Shown: positions 23,345 through 33,990, counted from the first letter of the stretch. The stretch is DNA of 45,038 nucleotides from Planctomycetota bacterium (GCA_018968885.1 JAGWZK010000023.1:1-45038), one strand, 5' to 3'. Numbers and translations: made by a program. The notes: a model not told the origin generated them from the letters alone.

Positions 23345-26300
23345 ATGGACTCTTCGAGATTTCAACGCGTTATGGAGGTTTTTGAGCAGGCGGTAGCGCT
23401 GCCGGACGCGGCCCGCGCGGCGTATGTGGAGCAGGAGCTGTCGGATGAGCCAGCGACCAGGGATGAAGTGCTGGGACTGCTGAATCATCACGAGGAAGAA
23501 TCGAGCGGGATGTCGACGGGGATCGGCCTGAAAGAGGCGGGCGTGGCACTGATTGAGCAGAGCAAGGAGGCCCTGCTGCCGCCATTGAGGGGTGAGTACC
23601 GCATTCTGCGGACGATCGGTGAGGGTGGGATGGGTGTGGTGTTTGAGGCAGAGCAGGCGTTTCCGAGAAGGCGTGTGGCGTTGAAGGCGTTGCGGCCGGG
23701 GTTTGCGACTCCGAGCATGCTGAGGCGGTTTCGCAATGAGGCGGAGTTTCTGGCGAGGTTGCAGCACCCGGGAATCGCGCAGGTCTTTGAGGCGGGAGTG
23801 GCGGATGCGGAACACCCGGATCAGGCCTACTGCGTGATAGAGCTGGTGGATGGTGAACCCTTGGGGGCGTATGCCCTGCGGCACCGGCTTGTCGGTCAGG
23901 ATCGGTGGAAGTTGCTGGCGCAGGTGTGCGATGCGATGCAGCATGCGCATTCGCGGGGCGTGATTCACCGTGACTTGAAGCCGGCGAACATTCTGATTAC
24001 GCGGAGCGGCGAACCCAAGATCGTGGATTTCGGGATTGCAAGAGCGGCGGAAGCGAGCGGTCATGACACGCACGCCACGCGCGCGGGGCAGGTGATCGGG
24101 ACACCGGCGTACATGAGCCCGGAGCAATTGTCGAGTGGTGAAGTGAGTACGCGGAGTGATATCTATGCGATCGGGGTGATCGCTTACGAGCTGCTGACGG
24201 GGCGATTGCCTATCGATACGACAGAGGTGCCACTGGCGACATTGGCGAACCGCGTGGCAACGGCGGAACCGGAACCAGCTTCGCGATTGAATCGGTCGCT
24301 GCGCGGGGATGGAGAGACGATTATCGCCAAGGCGATGGCGAAGGAGCCGGGTCGGAGGTATGCGAGCGCCGGGGAATTGGCGGATGACATTCGTCGCATG
24401 CTGAATGGTGAGGCCATTCTGGCGCGGCGCGATTCGGGGATGTACATCCTGAGCCGCCAGATCCGACGGCATCGGGCGGCAGCCGCGGTGGTGGGGGTGG
24501 GATTGGTTGCGCTGGTGTGGTTTGCGGTGTATGCGACGTTCAAGGCGAGGAAAGAGACGCGGCTGGCGACGGAAGCCCAGAATGCGCAGCATGATGCCGA
24601 GAGGGCCAAGGGGGCTGCCGATGAAGCGAACGTGAAGCTGGGGGCGGAATTGCGCCAGTCTCGCATTGAGCGAGCGCGACTGGAAGGTTCGCTGGGAAAC
24701 ATCACGTTGGCAGAGGATGTGCTGTGGTCTGAGCGGAAGGGTGAGGAAGGAAGAGGGCCGGCGTATTGGGGACTGTGGGAGCTTTATTTCAAGTATCCGT
24801 ATCAATGGACGGTGCAGGGTCCGGTGCCTCTGAGCGTGGCGGCCTCGGTTGATGGGAGAAGGATGTATGTGGCCAATCGGGCCGGAGAGATCACTGGTTA
24901 TGCGTTGAGCGATGGCAAAGAGATTCGTAAGGTGGCCACCGTTCAGGGGCTTGTGTGCATGGTGATGCTGGATGACCGGCGGATCGTGGTGGGGAAGGCG
25001 GATGGAACATTGGATGTGGTGGATGTTGAGGATGGAAGCAAGCGGGAGCCATTTGGACAGGGCGCGGTGCACACCGGGGGCGTGAGGAGTCTGGCGAAAA
25101 GCCCGGATGGTCGATGGGTGGCGAGTGGCGGGTCGGATAAAAAGGTGCAGCTTTGGGATGCGCAGTCTCGCAAGAGCGTGCGGGCGTGGGATGCGCACGC
25201 GGATTGGGTGACCGTGTTGGCGTTTTCATCCGATGGCACGCGGCTGGCGAGTGCATCACGTCAGATTGAGCCGCAGGAAGTGGCGCGGGTGTGGAGTGTG
25301 GAAAGTGGCAATATGATTGCGGCGGCACGAACCACGCAGTTCGGCATGACGTTGTCGCTGTGCTTTTCGGGAAATGGGAAGCAGCTGTTGGTGGGGAATT
25401 CGGATCGTTCGCTTGCGATTCTGGATGTCGCTGGCGGCGAGATCACCATGCATCACGGCGCGAGAAATGCAGGGATCGCGGCGATGGCGCTGGCTCCGGA
25501 TCGAGATGCGATTGCGGTGAGTGGTGCTGACGATGTGGTGAGCGGAGATGGCTTTCTTGTTTCCAGGGGACTTGGCAGGCAGAGGTACCCCACGCACGGG
25601 CTGAACTGGCGTGATGAGCACACAGTGGTGATGGTGACCACGGATGGAGTAGTACGTGCGATTGATGTGCGGCCTGAGCCGGGGGTGCAGCGTCTGAGCG
25701 GATTCAAGAACTGGTGCTTTGTGTGTCTGTATTCCAAAGACGGAGAGACGCTTTATGTAGCGGACGGCAACGGAAATCTCTCGATGTTTGCCCGCGAGAG
25801 TGGCAGTCTGCTGGGGGCTTTGCAGGTGGCTCCGGTGCAGATGCGTGTGCGGGCGATTGGGGAAGTGAATGGTGGGGCGACGCTGCTGGCGGGTTGCCGC
25901 GATGGCGCGGTGCGGACGATTGACGTGAAATCGCGAAGTGTGACCAATGTGCAGCACACGCATGGTCCGGAGATTTACGCGATGCTGGTGGATGAGGCGC
26001 GGGGTCGGGCCCTGACCGGACATCAGGATGCAACGATGCGCGTGCTGGACTTGCGCACCGGCGTGGTGACACCGGTGAATGAGAAGATGCAGCGGCGGGT
26101 GGAGGGGATGGATTTCAACCCGGATCAGTCGGTGATTGCTACAACGGGCATGAACCGAGCGGTGGTGTTGTGGGACGCGGAGACCTTGAACAAGCAGGCG
26201 GAGATTGCGACATCGGTGATGCCGTGGGGTGTGAAGTTCAGCCCGGATGGCACTCAAGTGGGCATCAGTTCATATGAGGGTGTGGTGGAGGTGGCGGATG

Positions 26301-26614
26301 TTGCGAGCCGCAAAGTGCTGTTGAGCGTAAAGGGGCATGCGCGGCTGATTCCTGCCATTGCGTATTCACCGGATGGGAAGTTGATCGCGACAGGGGATGA
26401 GCATGGGCTGGTGAAGTTGTGGGACAGCGCGACGCTGCGATCGCTGGCGACACTGGAGCCGAGCGCGAGCGAGGTCGTGACCGTGACGTTTGATCCTTCG
26501 GGGCGCTATCTTGCGGCGACGACGGCGATGCGTTCGACCGTGGTGTATGACCTGCAGGCGCTGGATGGGTGCATCGCGGTGAATGCAAAGTTTCACGGAG
26601 CGAAGGCGGAGTGA
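23345..26614 (+). CDS. membrane Ser/Thr protein kinase with WD40 sensor domain
   Basis: A 1089-residue kinase. Residues 1-80 are the short helical segment ('RFQRVMEVFEQAVALPDAARAAYV') found in planctomycete kinases paired with ECF sigma factors. The kinase domain (about 84-350) has the glycine loop 'IGEGGMGVVFEAE', Lys114, catalytic Asp210 in 'HRDLKPAN' and Asp228 in 'DFG', then 'GTPAYMSPEQL'. One membrane helix follows (about 378-399) and a short coiled coil (405-450). From about 480 to 1080 there are many WD40 repeats ('SPDGRWVASGGSDKKVQLWD', 'SPDGKLIATGDEHGLVKLWD') forming one or two propellers, probably periplasmic. It may phosphorylate the ECF sigma factor 632 bp upstream, which is interrupted. 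Confidence 0.95.
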   Translation: MDSSRFQRVMEVFEQAVALPDAARAAYVEQELSDEPATRDEVLGLLNHHEEESSGMSTGIGLKEAGVALIEQSKEALLPPLRGEYRILRTIGEGGMGVVFEAEQAFPRRRVALKALRPGFATPSMLRRFRNEAEFLARLQHPGIAQVFEAGVADAEHPDQAYCVIELVDGEPLGAYALRHRLVGQDRWKLLAQVCDAMQHAHSRGVIHRDLKPANILITRSGEPKIVDFGIARAAEASGHDTHATRAGQVIGTPAYMSPEQLSSGEVSTRSDIYAIGVIAYELLTGRLPIDTTEVPLATLANRVATAEPEPASRLNRSLRGDGETIIAKAMAKEPGRRYASAGELADDIRRMLNGEAILARRDSGMYILSRQIRRHRAAAAVVGVGLVALVWFAVYATFKARKETRLATEAQNAQHDAERAKGAADEANVKLGAELRQSRIERARLEGSLGNITLAEDVLWSERKGEEGRGPAYWGLWELYFKYPYQWTVQGPVPLSVAASVDGRRMYVANRAGEITGYALSDGKEIRKVATVQGLVCMVMLDDRRIVVGKADGTLDVVDVEDGSKREPFGQGAVHTGGVRSLAKSPDGRWVASGGSDKKVQLWDAQSRKSVRAWDAHADWVTVLAFSSDGTRLASASRQIEPQEVARVWSVESGNMIAAARTTQFGMTLSLCFSGNGKQLLVGNSDRSLAILDVAGGEITMHHGARNAGIAAMALAPDRDAIAVSGADDVVSGDGFLVSRGLGRQRYPTHGLNWRDEHTVVMVTTDGVVRAIDVRPEPGVQRLSGFKNWCFVCLYSKDGETLYVADGNGNLSMFARESGSLLGALQVAPVQMRVRAIGEVNGGATLLAGCRDGAVRTIDVKSRSVTNVQHTHGPEIYAMLVDEARGRALTGHQDATMRVLDLRTGVVTPVNEKMQRRVEGMDFNPDQSVIATTGMNRAVVLWDAETLNKQAEIATSVMPWGVKFSPDGTQVGISSYEGVVEVADVASRKVLLSVKGHARLIPAIAYSPDGKLIATGDEHGLVKLWDSATLRSLATLEPSASEVVTVTFDPSGRYLAATTAMRSTVVYDLQALDGCIAVNAKFHGAKAE

Positions 26615-26637
26615 AGCGAACCGAGCGGTAATCAAGA

Positions 26638-27381
26638 ATGGCTAAACGCGAATCAGAACGTCCTCTCATCGGCATCACGGCTGATGTTGAAGAACTCCCT
26701 CCGGCTAAGGATGGAAGTCAGCGGCTGCGGTATCGCGTGGCGGCGGCGTATGCGCAGAGGGTGGCGGAGTGTGGGGGAACTCCCGTGATTCTGCCGCCGA
26801 TTGTTGAGGCGATTGAAGCGACGCTGAATCGGTTGGATGGGGTGCTGTTGACGGGTGGCGGTGACATCATCATGGAGCCACTGGGAGGCAAGACTCATCC
26901 GGCGGCAGAGGTGGTGCATCGGGCGCGGCAGGAGTATGAACTGGCCCTGTTTGGTGCGCTGACCAAGAGGCCAGAGATGCCGGTGCTGGCGATTTGCCTG
27001 GGGATGCAGTACATGACGATTCATGCCGGCGGGGAGTTGTGCCAGCATCTGCCGGATGTGCTGAAAAGTGCGGAAATACACAGGAATCAGGTGCACGAGG
27101 TGATTCCCTGCCGGGTGAAGTGGGGGAGTCGCAAGCCCCGATGGGCAGAACGTTTAGAGCGGGGTAACTCGGCGAGCAATCACCACCAGGGGATGCTGTC
27201 GGCAGGAAGTTTGGCGGTGGTAGCCAAGGCGAGTGACGGGACGATTGAGGCGGTGGCGGATGTGGCGAGGCGGTATTACCTGGGGGTGCAGTGGCATCCG
27301 GAACGGACGGTGGAGCGGGGGCTGGGGATCGATTTGATCAGATCGTTTGTGGACGAATGCCGCGTAGCTGGCGGTGTGTGA
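26638..27381 (+). CDS. gamma-glutamyl-gamma-aminobutyrate hydrolase-like protein (peptidase C26)
   Basis: A 247-residue class-I glutamine amidotransferase-fold hydrolase of the PuuD type. The triad is Cys120 ('AICLGMQ'), His220 and Glu222 ('QWHPE'). 'LLTGGGDI' near residue 80 and 'NQVHEV' and 'NHHQGM' near 150-185 also fit the family. Known relatives cleave gamma-glutamyl conjugates, for example in putrescine breakdown, but no other polyamine genes are near, so the substrate is uncertain. It lies 23 bp after the kinase gene and 15 bp before lpxA, hinting at a shared transcript. Confidence 0.9.
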   Translation: MAKRESERPLIGITADVEELPPAKDGSQRLRYRVAAAYAQRVAECGGTPVILPPIVEAIEATLNRLDGVLLTGGGDIIMEPLGGKTHPAAEVVHRARQEYELALFGALTKRPEMPVLAICLGMQYMTIHAGGELCQHLPDVLKSAEIHRNQVHEVIPCRVKWGSRKPRWAERLERGNSASNHHQGMLSAGSLAVVAKASDGTIEAVADVARRYYLGVQWHPERTVERGLGIDLIRSFVDECRVAGGV

Positions 27382-27396
27382 TCTATCCTTGGGTCT

Positions 27397-28212
27397 ATGC
27401 CCAAGATTCACGCGTCGGCGATTGTGAGCAAAGAGTCCGTTCTGGCGGATGATGTCGAGATTGGCCCAAGTTGCATTCTTGAGGGAAAGGTGACGCTGGG
27501 TGCGGGCGTGCGGCTGATATCGCACGTGAATCTGTTTGGCCCGATCGAGATCGGCGGCGGAACGATCGTGCATCCGGGTGCGTGTCTGGGCTTTCCTGGC
27601 CAGGATTTCAAGTTCAAGCCGGGGATGCCGACAACCGGTGTGAAGATCGGGTCAGGGTGCATCATTCGTGAACACGTGACTGTGCATGCGGCGACGAAGC
27701 CGGAGCGGCCGACGTTGATCGGTGATCGGGTGTTCATGATGGTCAATTCGCACGCTGGGCATGATGCCTGGGTGCATGACGACGTGGTTCTGGTGAACGG
27801 GTCGCTGTTGGCAGGGCACAGCGAGGTGGAGTCGAAGGCGATCATTTCCGGCAACGTCGCGGTGCACCAATTCAACAGAGTGGGGCGGTTTGCAATGATC
27901 TCCGGCGGCAGCGTGATTTCGCTGGATGCGCCACCCTTTGGAATCATCACAGGACGAAACATTCTGCGTGGTGTGAATGTGATCGGAATGCGCCGCAACG
28001 GGTATTCGGCCAAAGACATTAACGCGGTGCGCCGGGCATTTCGTGAATACCTGATCAAGCCGTGCCTGCGTGAAGAATCGTTGGCTGGGCTGCGGGCTGG
28101 TGCGGCAGAGTGCCCGGCACTGGAAGAGATCGCGGTGTTCATCGAGAAGAGCAAGCGCGGCATGGCACGCGGCACACGCTCGCTGATGGATCACCCCGAG
28201 GTGGGAGAGTGA
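27397..28212 (+). CDS. lpxA: acyl-ACP--UDP-N-acetylglucosamine O-acyltransferase
   Basis: A 271-residue left-handed beta-helix acyltransferase that starts lipid A synthesis. Hexapeptide repeats run through residues 1-185 ('IGPSCILEGKVTLGAGVRLISHV', 'IISGNVAVHQFNRVGRFAMISG'). The catalytic His is in 'NSHAGHDAWVHDD', matching the family HIAHD motif, and the C-terminal helical part (about 195-262) is present. The length is typical. Its presence suggests lipid A biosynthesis, though lpxB/C/D are not in the window. Confidence 0.93.
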   Translation: MPKIHASAIVSKESVLADDVEIGPSCILEGKVTLGAGVRLISHVNLFGPIEIGGGTIVHPGACLGFPGQDFKFKPGMPTTGVKIGSGCIIREHVTVHAATKPERPTLIGDRVFMMVNSHAGHDAWVHDDVVLVNGSLLAGHSEVESKAIISGNVAVHQFNRVGRFAMISGGSVISLDAPPFGIITGRNILRGVNVIGMRRNGYSAKDINAVRRAFREYLIKPCLREESLAGLRAGAAECPALEEIAVFIEKSKRGMARGTRSLMDHPEVGE

Positions 28213-28296
28213 GTGCAGCGGATCACGCGATGAGCGCGGCATCTGGTACACTGAAACGGATTGTGTGTTTGAACTGAATTGATCAAGGATGATCCG

Positions 28297-29250
28297 GTGT
28301 TCAACTCTGAATCGCAGCCAACGGTATTGATGCCAGGGTTCACGCCCGGGGCTGTTGCTGGCATTCTGCCAGTGGAGCATGCGATTGGGAATACGGCTGG
28401 CACTGATGTGCGATTCATCGCATTGGCCAGTGGCAGCAAGGGGAATTGCTCTGCGATCGTGATGCGCAGTGGCGGTGTGACACGGACGATTCTGGTTGAT
28501 CTGGGTATTCATCCCAAGCGGGCCAATCAGTTGCTGATTGAGCGCGGCGTGCCGCCACATTCGGTGGAATGTGCTCTTTTGACACACCTGGACAGCGACC
28601 ATGCGCATCCGGCGTGGTGCCAGCATCTCCCCAGGCACGCGACGATCCGGATGCACAAGACGCACGCGGGTCGAGCAGGTCGGCAGGGGATGCTGTTTCA
28701 CCGGTCCGAGCCCTTCGATGGAGCGTTTGTGACGGACCCGGTGGGTGGCATCCGTGTTGATCCGGTGATGATGAGCCACGATGAGCAGGGCGTCGCGAGT
28801 TTCCGTTTCACTTTTGCCTGCGGAGCCACGATGGGTTTTGCGACGGACTTAGGCCGGGCGACGCAGAAGCTGATCGATCACATGAAGGGTGTGGATGTGC
28901 TGGTGATCGAGAGCAATTACTGCCCGATTCTGCAGCAGAAATCCAGCCGTCCAGCGTTTCTGAAGCGGCGCATCATGAATGGCAGTGGGCACTTGTCGAA
29001 TCAGCAATGCCTTGATGCGGTGAAGGCGATCGAGCCGCGTGAACATGTGGTGCTGATTCACCTGTCGCAGGAATGCAATCGGCCGGAACTGGTGCTGGAT
29101 ATGCACGCCGGGGCGGATTATGCGTTGACAATCGCGACGCAGGATGAGCCGACACGCTGGGTGAGAGTGGGGCGGAGGATGCAGGTGCAGTTCGGCCAGA
29201 CGTTGCAGGCAAACGCGGCGACCGATGCGACCATGCCAGCGTGCGATTGA
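28297..29250 (+). CDS. metallo-beta-lactamase-fold hydrolase (YycJ/WalJ-like)
   Basis: A 317-residue protein starting at GTG 28297, preceded by AAGGA at seven bases; a TTG at 28279 is an alternative. The family marks are 'LASGSKGNCSAIVM' (residues 44-57), the metal motif 'THLDSDHAHP', then 'SHDEQG', 'FATDLGRAT', 'ESNYCP', 'SGHLSNQQC' and 'IHLSQECN'. The canonical HxHxDH is here HxDxDH. YycJ-type proteins are predicted exonucleases or RNA/DNA-processing enzymes. The first 35 residues have no counterpart. It is monocistronic or the end of the lpxA unit (84 bp gap). Confidence 0.87.
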   Translation: MFNSESQPTVLMPGFTPGAVAGILPVEHAIGNTAGTDVRFIALASGSKGNCSAIVMRSGGVTRTILVDLGIHPKRANQLLIERGVPPHSVECALLTHLDSDHAHPAWCQHLPRHATIRMHKTHAGRAGRQGMLFHRSEPFDGAFVTDPVGGIRVDPVMMSHDEQGVASFRFTFACGATMGFATDLGRATQKLIDHMKGVDVLVIESNYCPILQQKSSRPAFLKRRIMNGSGHLSNQQCLDAVKAIEPREHVVLIHLSQECNRPELVLDMHAGADYALTIATQDEPTRWVRVGRRMQVQFGQTLQANAATDATMPACD

Positions 29251-29276
29251 TGACCGCGCTTGATATTCGAGTGTGA

Positions 29277-30872
29277 TCACTCAGCTTCGGGAAGCATGAG
29301 CTGGCTCTGGCGTGCGCGAAGCGTGACTACTTGCGGCGTTTCGAGGTCCTTGCCACTCGCCGCACCCGCATCTTCAAACTTGCGAAGTGTGGGAGTGAGG
29401 CGCGATTCAATGCTGCCGACCGCACCGTTGTACGCCTCAACGGCCTGATTGAGCCGCGTGCCCACGGCGGAGAGTTTTTCCCAAGCTGTTGCTGCACGCT
29501 CGTGCAGTTCTTTGCCCAAGCGACGCAGTTCTTCGGCCTGGTCGCCGATTCTCTTTTCGTTCCACCCCATGTGCACCGCCTTGAGCAAGCCAATCAATGT
29601 CGCGGGTGTGGCGATGATGATGCCCTGGGCCAGGGCATCTTCGAGAAGTTCGGGGCGGCGGCGTGCCGCGGCATCGACGAATTGATCACCGGGAATGAAC
29701 ATCACGACAAAGTCGGCACTGCGTGAATAGTTGGACGCATACTGCTTCTTGGCCAATGCGGAAACCTGAGCAATGACATCGTCGGCAAACTTGTTGAGCT
29801 TGATATCCCGTTGAATCTCATCGGATGCTTCGAGGGCGTCGAGGTAGCCGAGAATGTTGCACTTGGCATCGACGACGATCTGGCGATCGTTTGGCAAGCG
29901 GACGATCATGTCGGGGCGGAGTTGCTTTCCCGCCTCATTTGTGGTGCTGTGCTGCACATCAAAGTCGCAATATTCGCGCATGCCCGCAAGCTCGACGACG
30001 CGGCGGAGCTGAATCTCGCCATATGAGCCGCGCACTTCTGGGCGTTTCAAAGCGCCGACGAGGGTGCCAGTTTCCTTGCGAAGAAGATCGCTGTGCTGGG
30101 CAACCGCGCGGAGTTGTTCAGAGATCTGCCCGAAAGACTCGGTTCGAGCGCGTTCGATTTCGCCAAGTTTCTCTTCGGTCTTGCGCAAGGTATCGCCGAT
30201 GGGCTTGACCAGATCGCCGATGGCGCGGTGCTGTTCGGCAAACTTACCCGCTGCGGATTGCTGCTGTTCGAGCATCTTGGTTTCAGCGAGGCGAAGAAAA
30301 TCCGTGCTCGCAGCAGAGATGGCCTGTTTGGCCGCAGCGTCAAAGGCCTCGCGAGTCTGCTGATTCAGAGCCGCGATGCGTTCTTCGAGCTTGCGGTTGG
30401 ATTCCTGCAACAGTGTTTTCTCGTTGCTCAGGGCTTCGCGAGCTGAAGTCACGAGTTGTTCGGTCTCGCGACGAAGAGATGCGATCTCCTGCTCGTGTGC
30501 TGACTTGGCCGCCAATAGCGCATCGCGCTGGCGAATCTCCAGCTGCTCGATCAGCGCACTGTGCTCATCTCGCTCGGATTGAAGCAACGTCTGAGTGTGT
30601 GCGAGTTGCGACTTCAACTCAGACTGTTCGGCTGCGGCGCGGCTTTCGGTCGCGTCAAGGGTGCTTTGCAATGCTGCGGCACGGGCTTCGCCCTTAACGC
30701 GTTCGGCATCGCGTTCAGCGCGAGCAGCGGTGAGGTCAGATTCGGCGCGTTCGCGTTGCACGCGCTCGGTGGCGGCTGCCGCAAGAAGTGTGCCGCGCTG
30801 ATTGAGCAGCCAGATGGCCCAAATGGCCAGGCCCGCCGCGATGCAACTGATGGCGATGATCCAATAGAGCAT
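29277..30872 (-). CDS. rmuC: RmuC-family DNA recombination protein
   Basis: A 531-residue protein with one N-terminal membrane helix (residues 3-24), a long coiled coil (about 30-230) and the RmuC nuclease-like domain (about 270-480): 'VRGSYGEIQLRRVVELAGM', 'RPDMIVRLPNDRQIVVDAKC', 'DFVVMFIPGD' and 'TPATLIGLLKAV'. The family limits recombination at inverted repeats and has a PD-(D/E)xK-like fold; the 'DAKC' motif holds the predicted Asp and Lys. It may be notable that the window is rich in palindromes. It converges with the MBL-fold gene. Confidence 0.93.
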   Translation of the reverse strand: MLYWIIAISCIAAGLAIWAIWLLNQRGTLLAAAATERVQRERAESDLTAARAERDAERVKGEARAAALQSTLDATESRAAAEQSELKSQLAHTQTLLQSERDEHSALIEQLEIRQRDALLAAKSAHEQEIASLRRETEQLVTSAREALSNEKTLLQESNRKLEERIAALNQQTREAFDAAAKQAISAASTDFLRLAETKMLEQQQSAAGKFAEQHRAIGDLVKPIGDTLRKTEEKLGEIERARTESFGQISEQLRAVAQHSDLLRKETGTLVGALKRPEVRGSYGEIQLRRVVELAGMREYCDFDVQHSTTNEAGKQLRPDMIVRLPNDRQIVVDAKCNILGYLDALEASDEIQRDIKLNKFADDVIAQVSALAKKQYASNYSRSADFVVMFIPGDQFVDAAARRRPELLEDALAQGIIIATPATLIGLLKAVHMGWNEKRIGDQAEELRRLGKELHERAATAWEKLSAVGTRLNQAVEAYNGAVGSIESRLTPTLRKFEDAGAASGKDLETPQVVTLRARQSQLMLPEAE

Positions 30873-30930
30873 GAACGAGTCTACCTGTGAGTCCGGGCGA
30901 ATCGAGCATCAGCCGTGGGCCAAATCGCGG

Positions 30931-31004
30931 CAACCTGACAGACAGTTGTCAGGTTGCGACCGGCAAATGGCCAAATAGACAAATCGCCAAATTGCCAGAT
31001 CAGA
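30931..31004. repeat. 26-bp palindrome plus octamer tract (copy 2, inverted)
   Basis: The palindrome at 30931-30956 is the exact reverse complement of the one at 13324-13349. It is followed by five tandem octamers at 30963-31004 of the form CCAAATNG, the same layout as copy 1 when read in reverse. A weaker relative (CCAACCTGACAGCC... CCAGATTG) lies near 31092-31120. The surrounding 30873-31254 stretch has no credible gene; it should contain promoters for rmuC and the receiver-like gene. Confidence 0.85.
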
Positions 31005-31254
31005 AGGAGAGGTTCGGGACCGGGTTTGGGTGGCCAGATGGTCTGCGGCCGCGCACCGACCGCCCCGAAAGGTGCACCGAGTTGCTGCCTGCCAACCTGA
31101 CAGCCAGATTGCCAGCTTGGTGCTGGCCGTGTGGCTGGGTAGGGTGTGTTTGGCATTAAAAGCTGGCCAGCCGGGCCAGGTAAGGCGGATTTTGGTGCAA
31201 AACCGGGGGGAGGTAGAGGGGTGGGGGAAACGTCAGAATGCACTGGTCCGGCAC

Positions 31255-31857
31255 ATGGCTTGCCATGCGTATGTCCAGATGTTCTCGTTCCGGTTCCAAC
31301 CCCGCCTTGCCGCGACCCCTCCGGGCTCAAATCCAGGGCAGGGATCGTTTGGTATAAGTAAGGATTGTGCGGTTGGAATCGAGCCCGGCACGCGGCTGAA
31401 CCTCCTGCTCTCTTGCCCCGGTTGGCGGCCGGACCCTTGGGTGGAGCGATTCCCTCGCCTGCTGGAGCCGATGGGCATTGCCTCGCACACTGCGCGGTGC
31501 GGCCGCGAGGCGTCAGCGCTCATCAAGACCATTCCGATTCACCTGGCCGTGGTCGATCTTGCCATTCCCCTGGATCAACAGGGCGATGGAGTGGATGATG
31601 CTGGCATCCGTCTACTCGAAGTGCTGTCGCGTTTGGAGACCACGCCACCCACGGTGGTGATCAAGCGTGGCATGGGTGGGCGTGATGATCATCGTGAGAT
31701 GACCGCCGCGTTGCGGGCTGGCGCATTTGCGGTGATTGATCGTCCGCGTGAGGCACGCGACTTGGAAGTGATGCTCGACGTGTTGCGTCGGGCTCTTGTT
31801 CGTTTTTATCAGGGACGTTGGCCGGGCGCGTCGCCCGTGCCGCCAAATTTTGCGTAA
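31255..31857 (+). CDS. receiver-like response regulator upstream of groES
   Basis: A protein of about 200 residues if started at ATG 31255; ATG 31279 is an alternative and the true start is unsure, since the first 40 residues do not look conserved. The C-terminal 150 residues resemble a receiver: 'NLLLSCPGWRPDPWVERFPRLL' at the front, a phosphoacceptor-like Asp in 'LAVVDLAIPLD', 'PPTVVIKRG' for beta-4, and 'GAFAVIDRP' where the canonical 'KP' has become 'RP'. The acidic pair after beta-1 is not evident, so phosphorylation may be weak or lost. It has no output domain. It ends 77 bp before groES. Confidence 0.6.
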   Translation: MACHAYVQMFSFRFQPRLAATPPGSNPGQGSFGISKDCAVGIEPGTRLNLLLSCPGWRPDPWVERFPRLLEPMGIASHTARCGREASALIKTIPIHLAVVDLAIPLDQQGDGVDDAGIRLLEVLSRLETTPPTVVIKRGMGGRDDHREMTAALRAGAFAVIDRPREARDLEVMLDVLRRALVRFYQGRWPGASPVPPNFA

Positions 31858-31934
31858 TCGTCACCGCCGCGGCTCGCGTTGAGCGGGCCCGTCGAATTTG
31901 TTTGAAGTTCGTGAACACTTTGGAGAGTTGAATC

Positions 31935-32249
31935 ATGGCGAAGACTGCGAAGGAAGCACACATCAAGCCAATCGGCGACAAGATTCTTGTCAAGCGCGAT
32001 GAGGCCAAGACCCGCACCGAGAAGGGCATCTATATCCCTGAATCAGGCCAGAAACGGTCTGTCACCGGCATCATCGAGGCCGTGGGCGATGGCAACATCG
32101 ATCCCAAGACCGGCGACCGCATTCCCGTGGGGGTGAAGAAGGGCGACCGTGTCCTGCTTTCCAGCTACGGCGGCAACGAGATCGACCTGGGCGAAGTGAA
32201 GCTTTTCTTCGTCGATCCTGATGACATCCTCGCGGTGATCGAGGACTGA
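31935..32249 (+). CDS. groES: co-chaperonin GroES
   Basis: A 104-residue co-chaperonin that caps GroEL. The conserved 'IKPIGDKILVKRDEA' start, the mobile loop 'EKGIYIPESGQKRSVTG' and the end 'VDPDDILAVIED' are present. The N-terminus is about eight residues longer than usual. GGAGA precedes the ATG. I looked for a CIRCE element (TTAGCACTC/GAGTGCTAA) upstream and did not find one, so HrcA control is not supported. Confidence 0.97.
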   Translation: MAKTAKEAHIKPIGDKILVKRDEAKTRTEKGIYIPESGQKRSVTGIIEAVGDGNIDPKTGDRIPVGVKKGDRVLLSSYGGNEIDLGEVKLFFVDPDDILAVIED

Positions 32250-32255
32250 GAGCAA

Positions 32256-32283
32256 GGCACTGGGCACTAGGCATTTGGCACTA
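32256..32283. repeat. four tandem heptamers between groES and groEL
   Basis: GGCACTG, GGCACTA, GGCATTT and GGCACTA follow each other directly at 32256-32283 in the 96-bp groES-groEL spacer, then GGGCCAA. This is a short tandem repeat of unknown role; it does not form a strong hairpin. Confidence 0.7.
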
Positions 32284-32345
32284 GGGCCAAACTGCGATAC
32301 CAAGAAACAACCACTCACTCAAAGACACTGAAAAGGAAGACGAAT

Positions 32346-33980
<1,635 letters not shown>

Positions 33981-33990
33981 TTGAGATTTG

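Noticed and set aside
23048..25198. 716-codon antisense frame over globin and kinase
   Set aside because: It is His/Arg/Pro-rich shadow sequence opposite a clear kinase domain.
31858..31934. CIRCE operator before groES
   Set aside because: No TTAGCACTC/GAGTGCTAA inverted repeat is present; the CACTCGACC hairpin near 34.0 kb is the groEL terminator.
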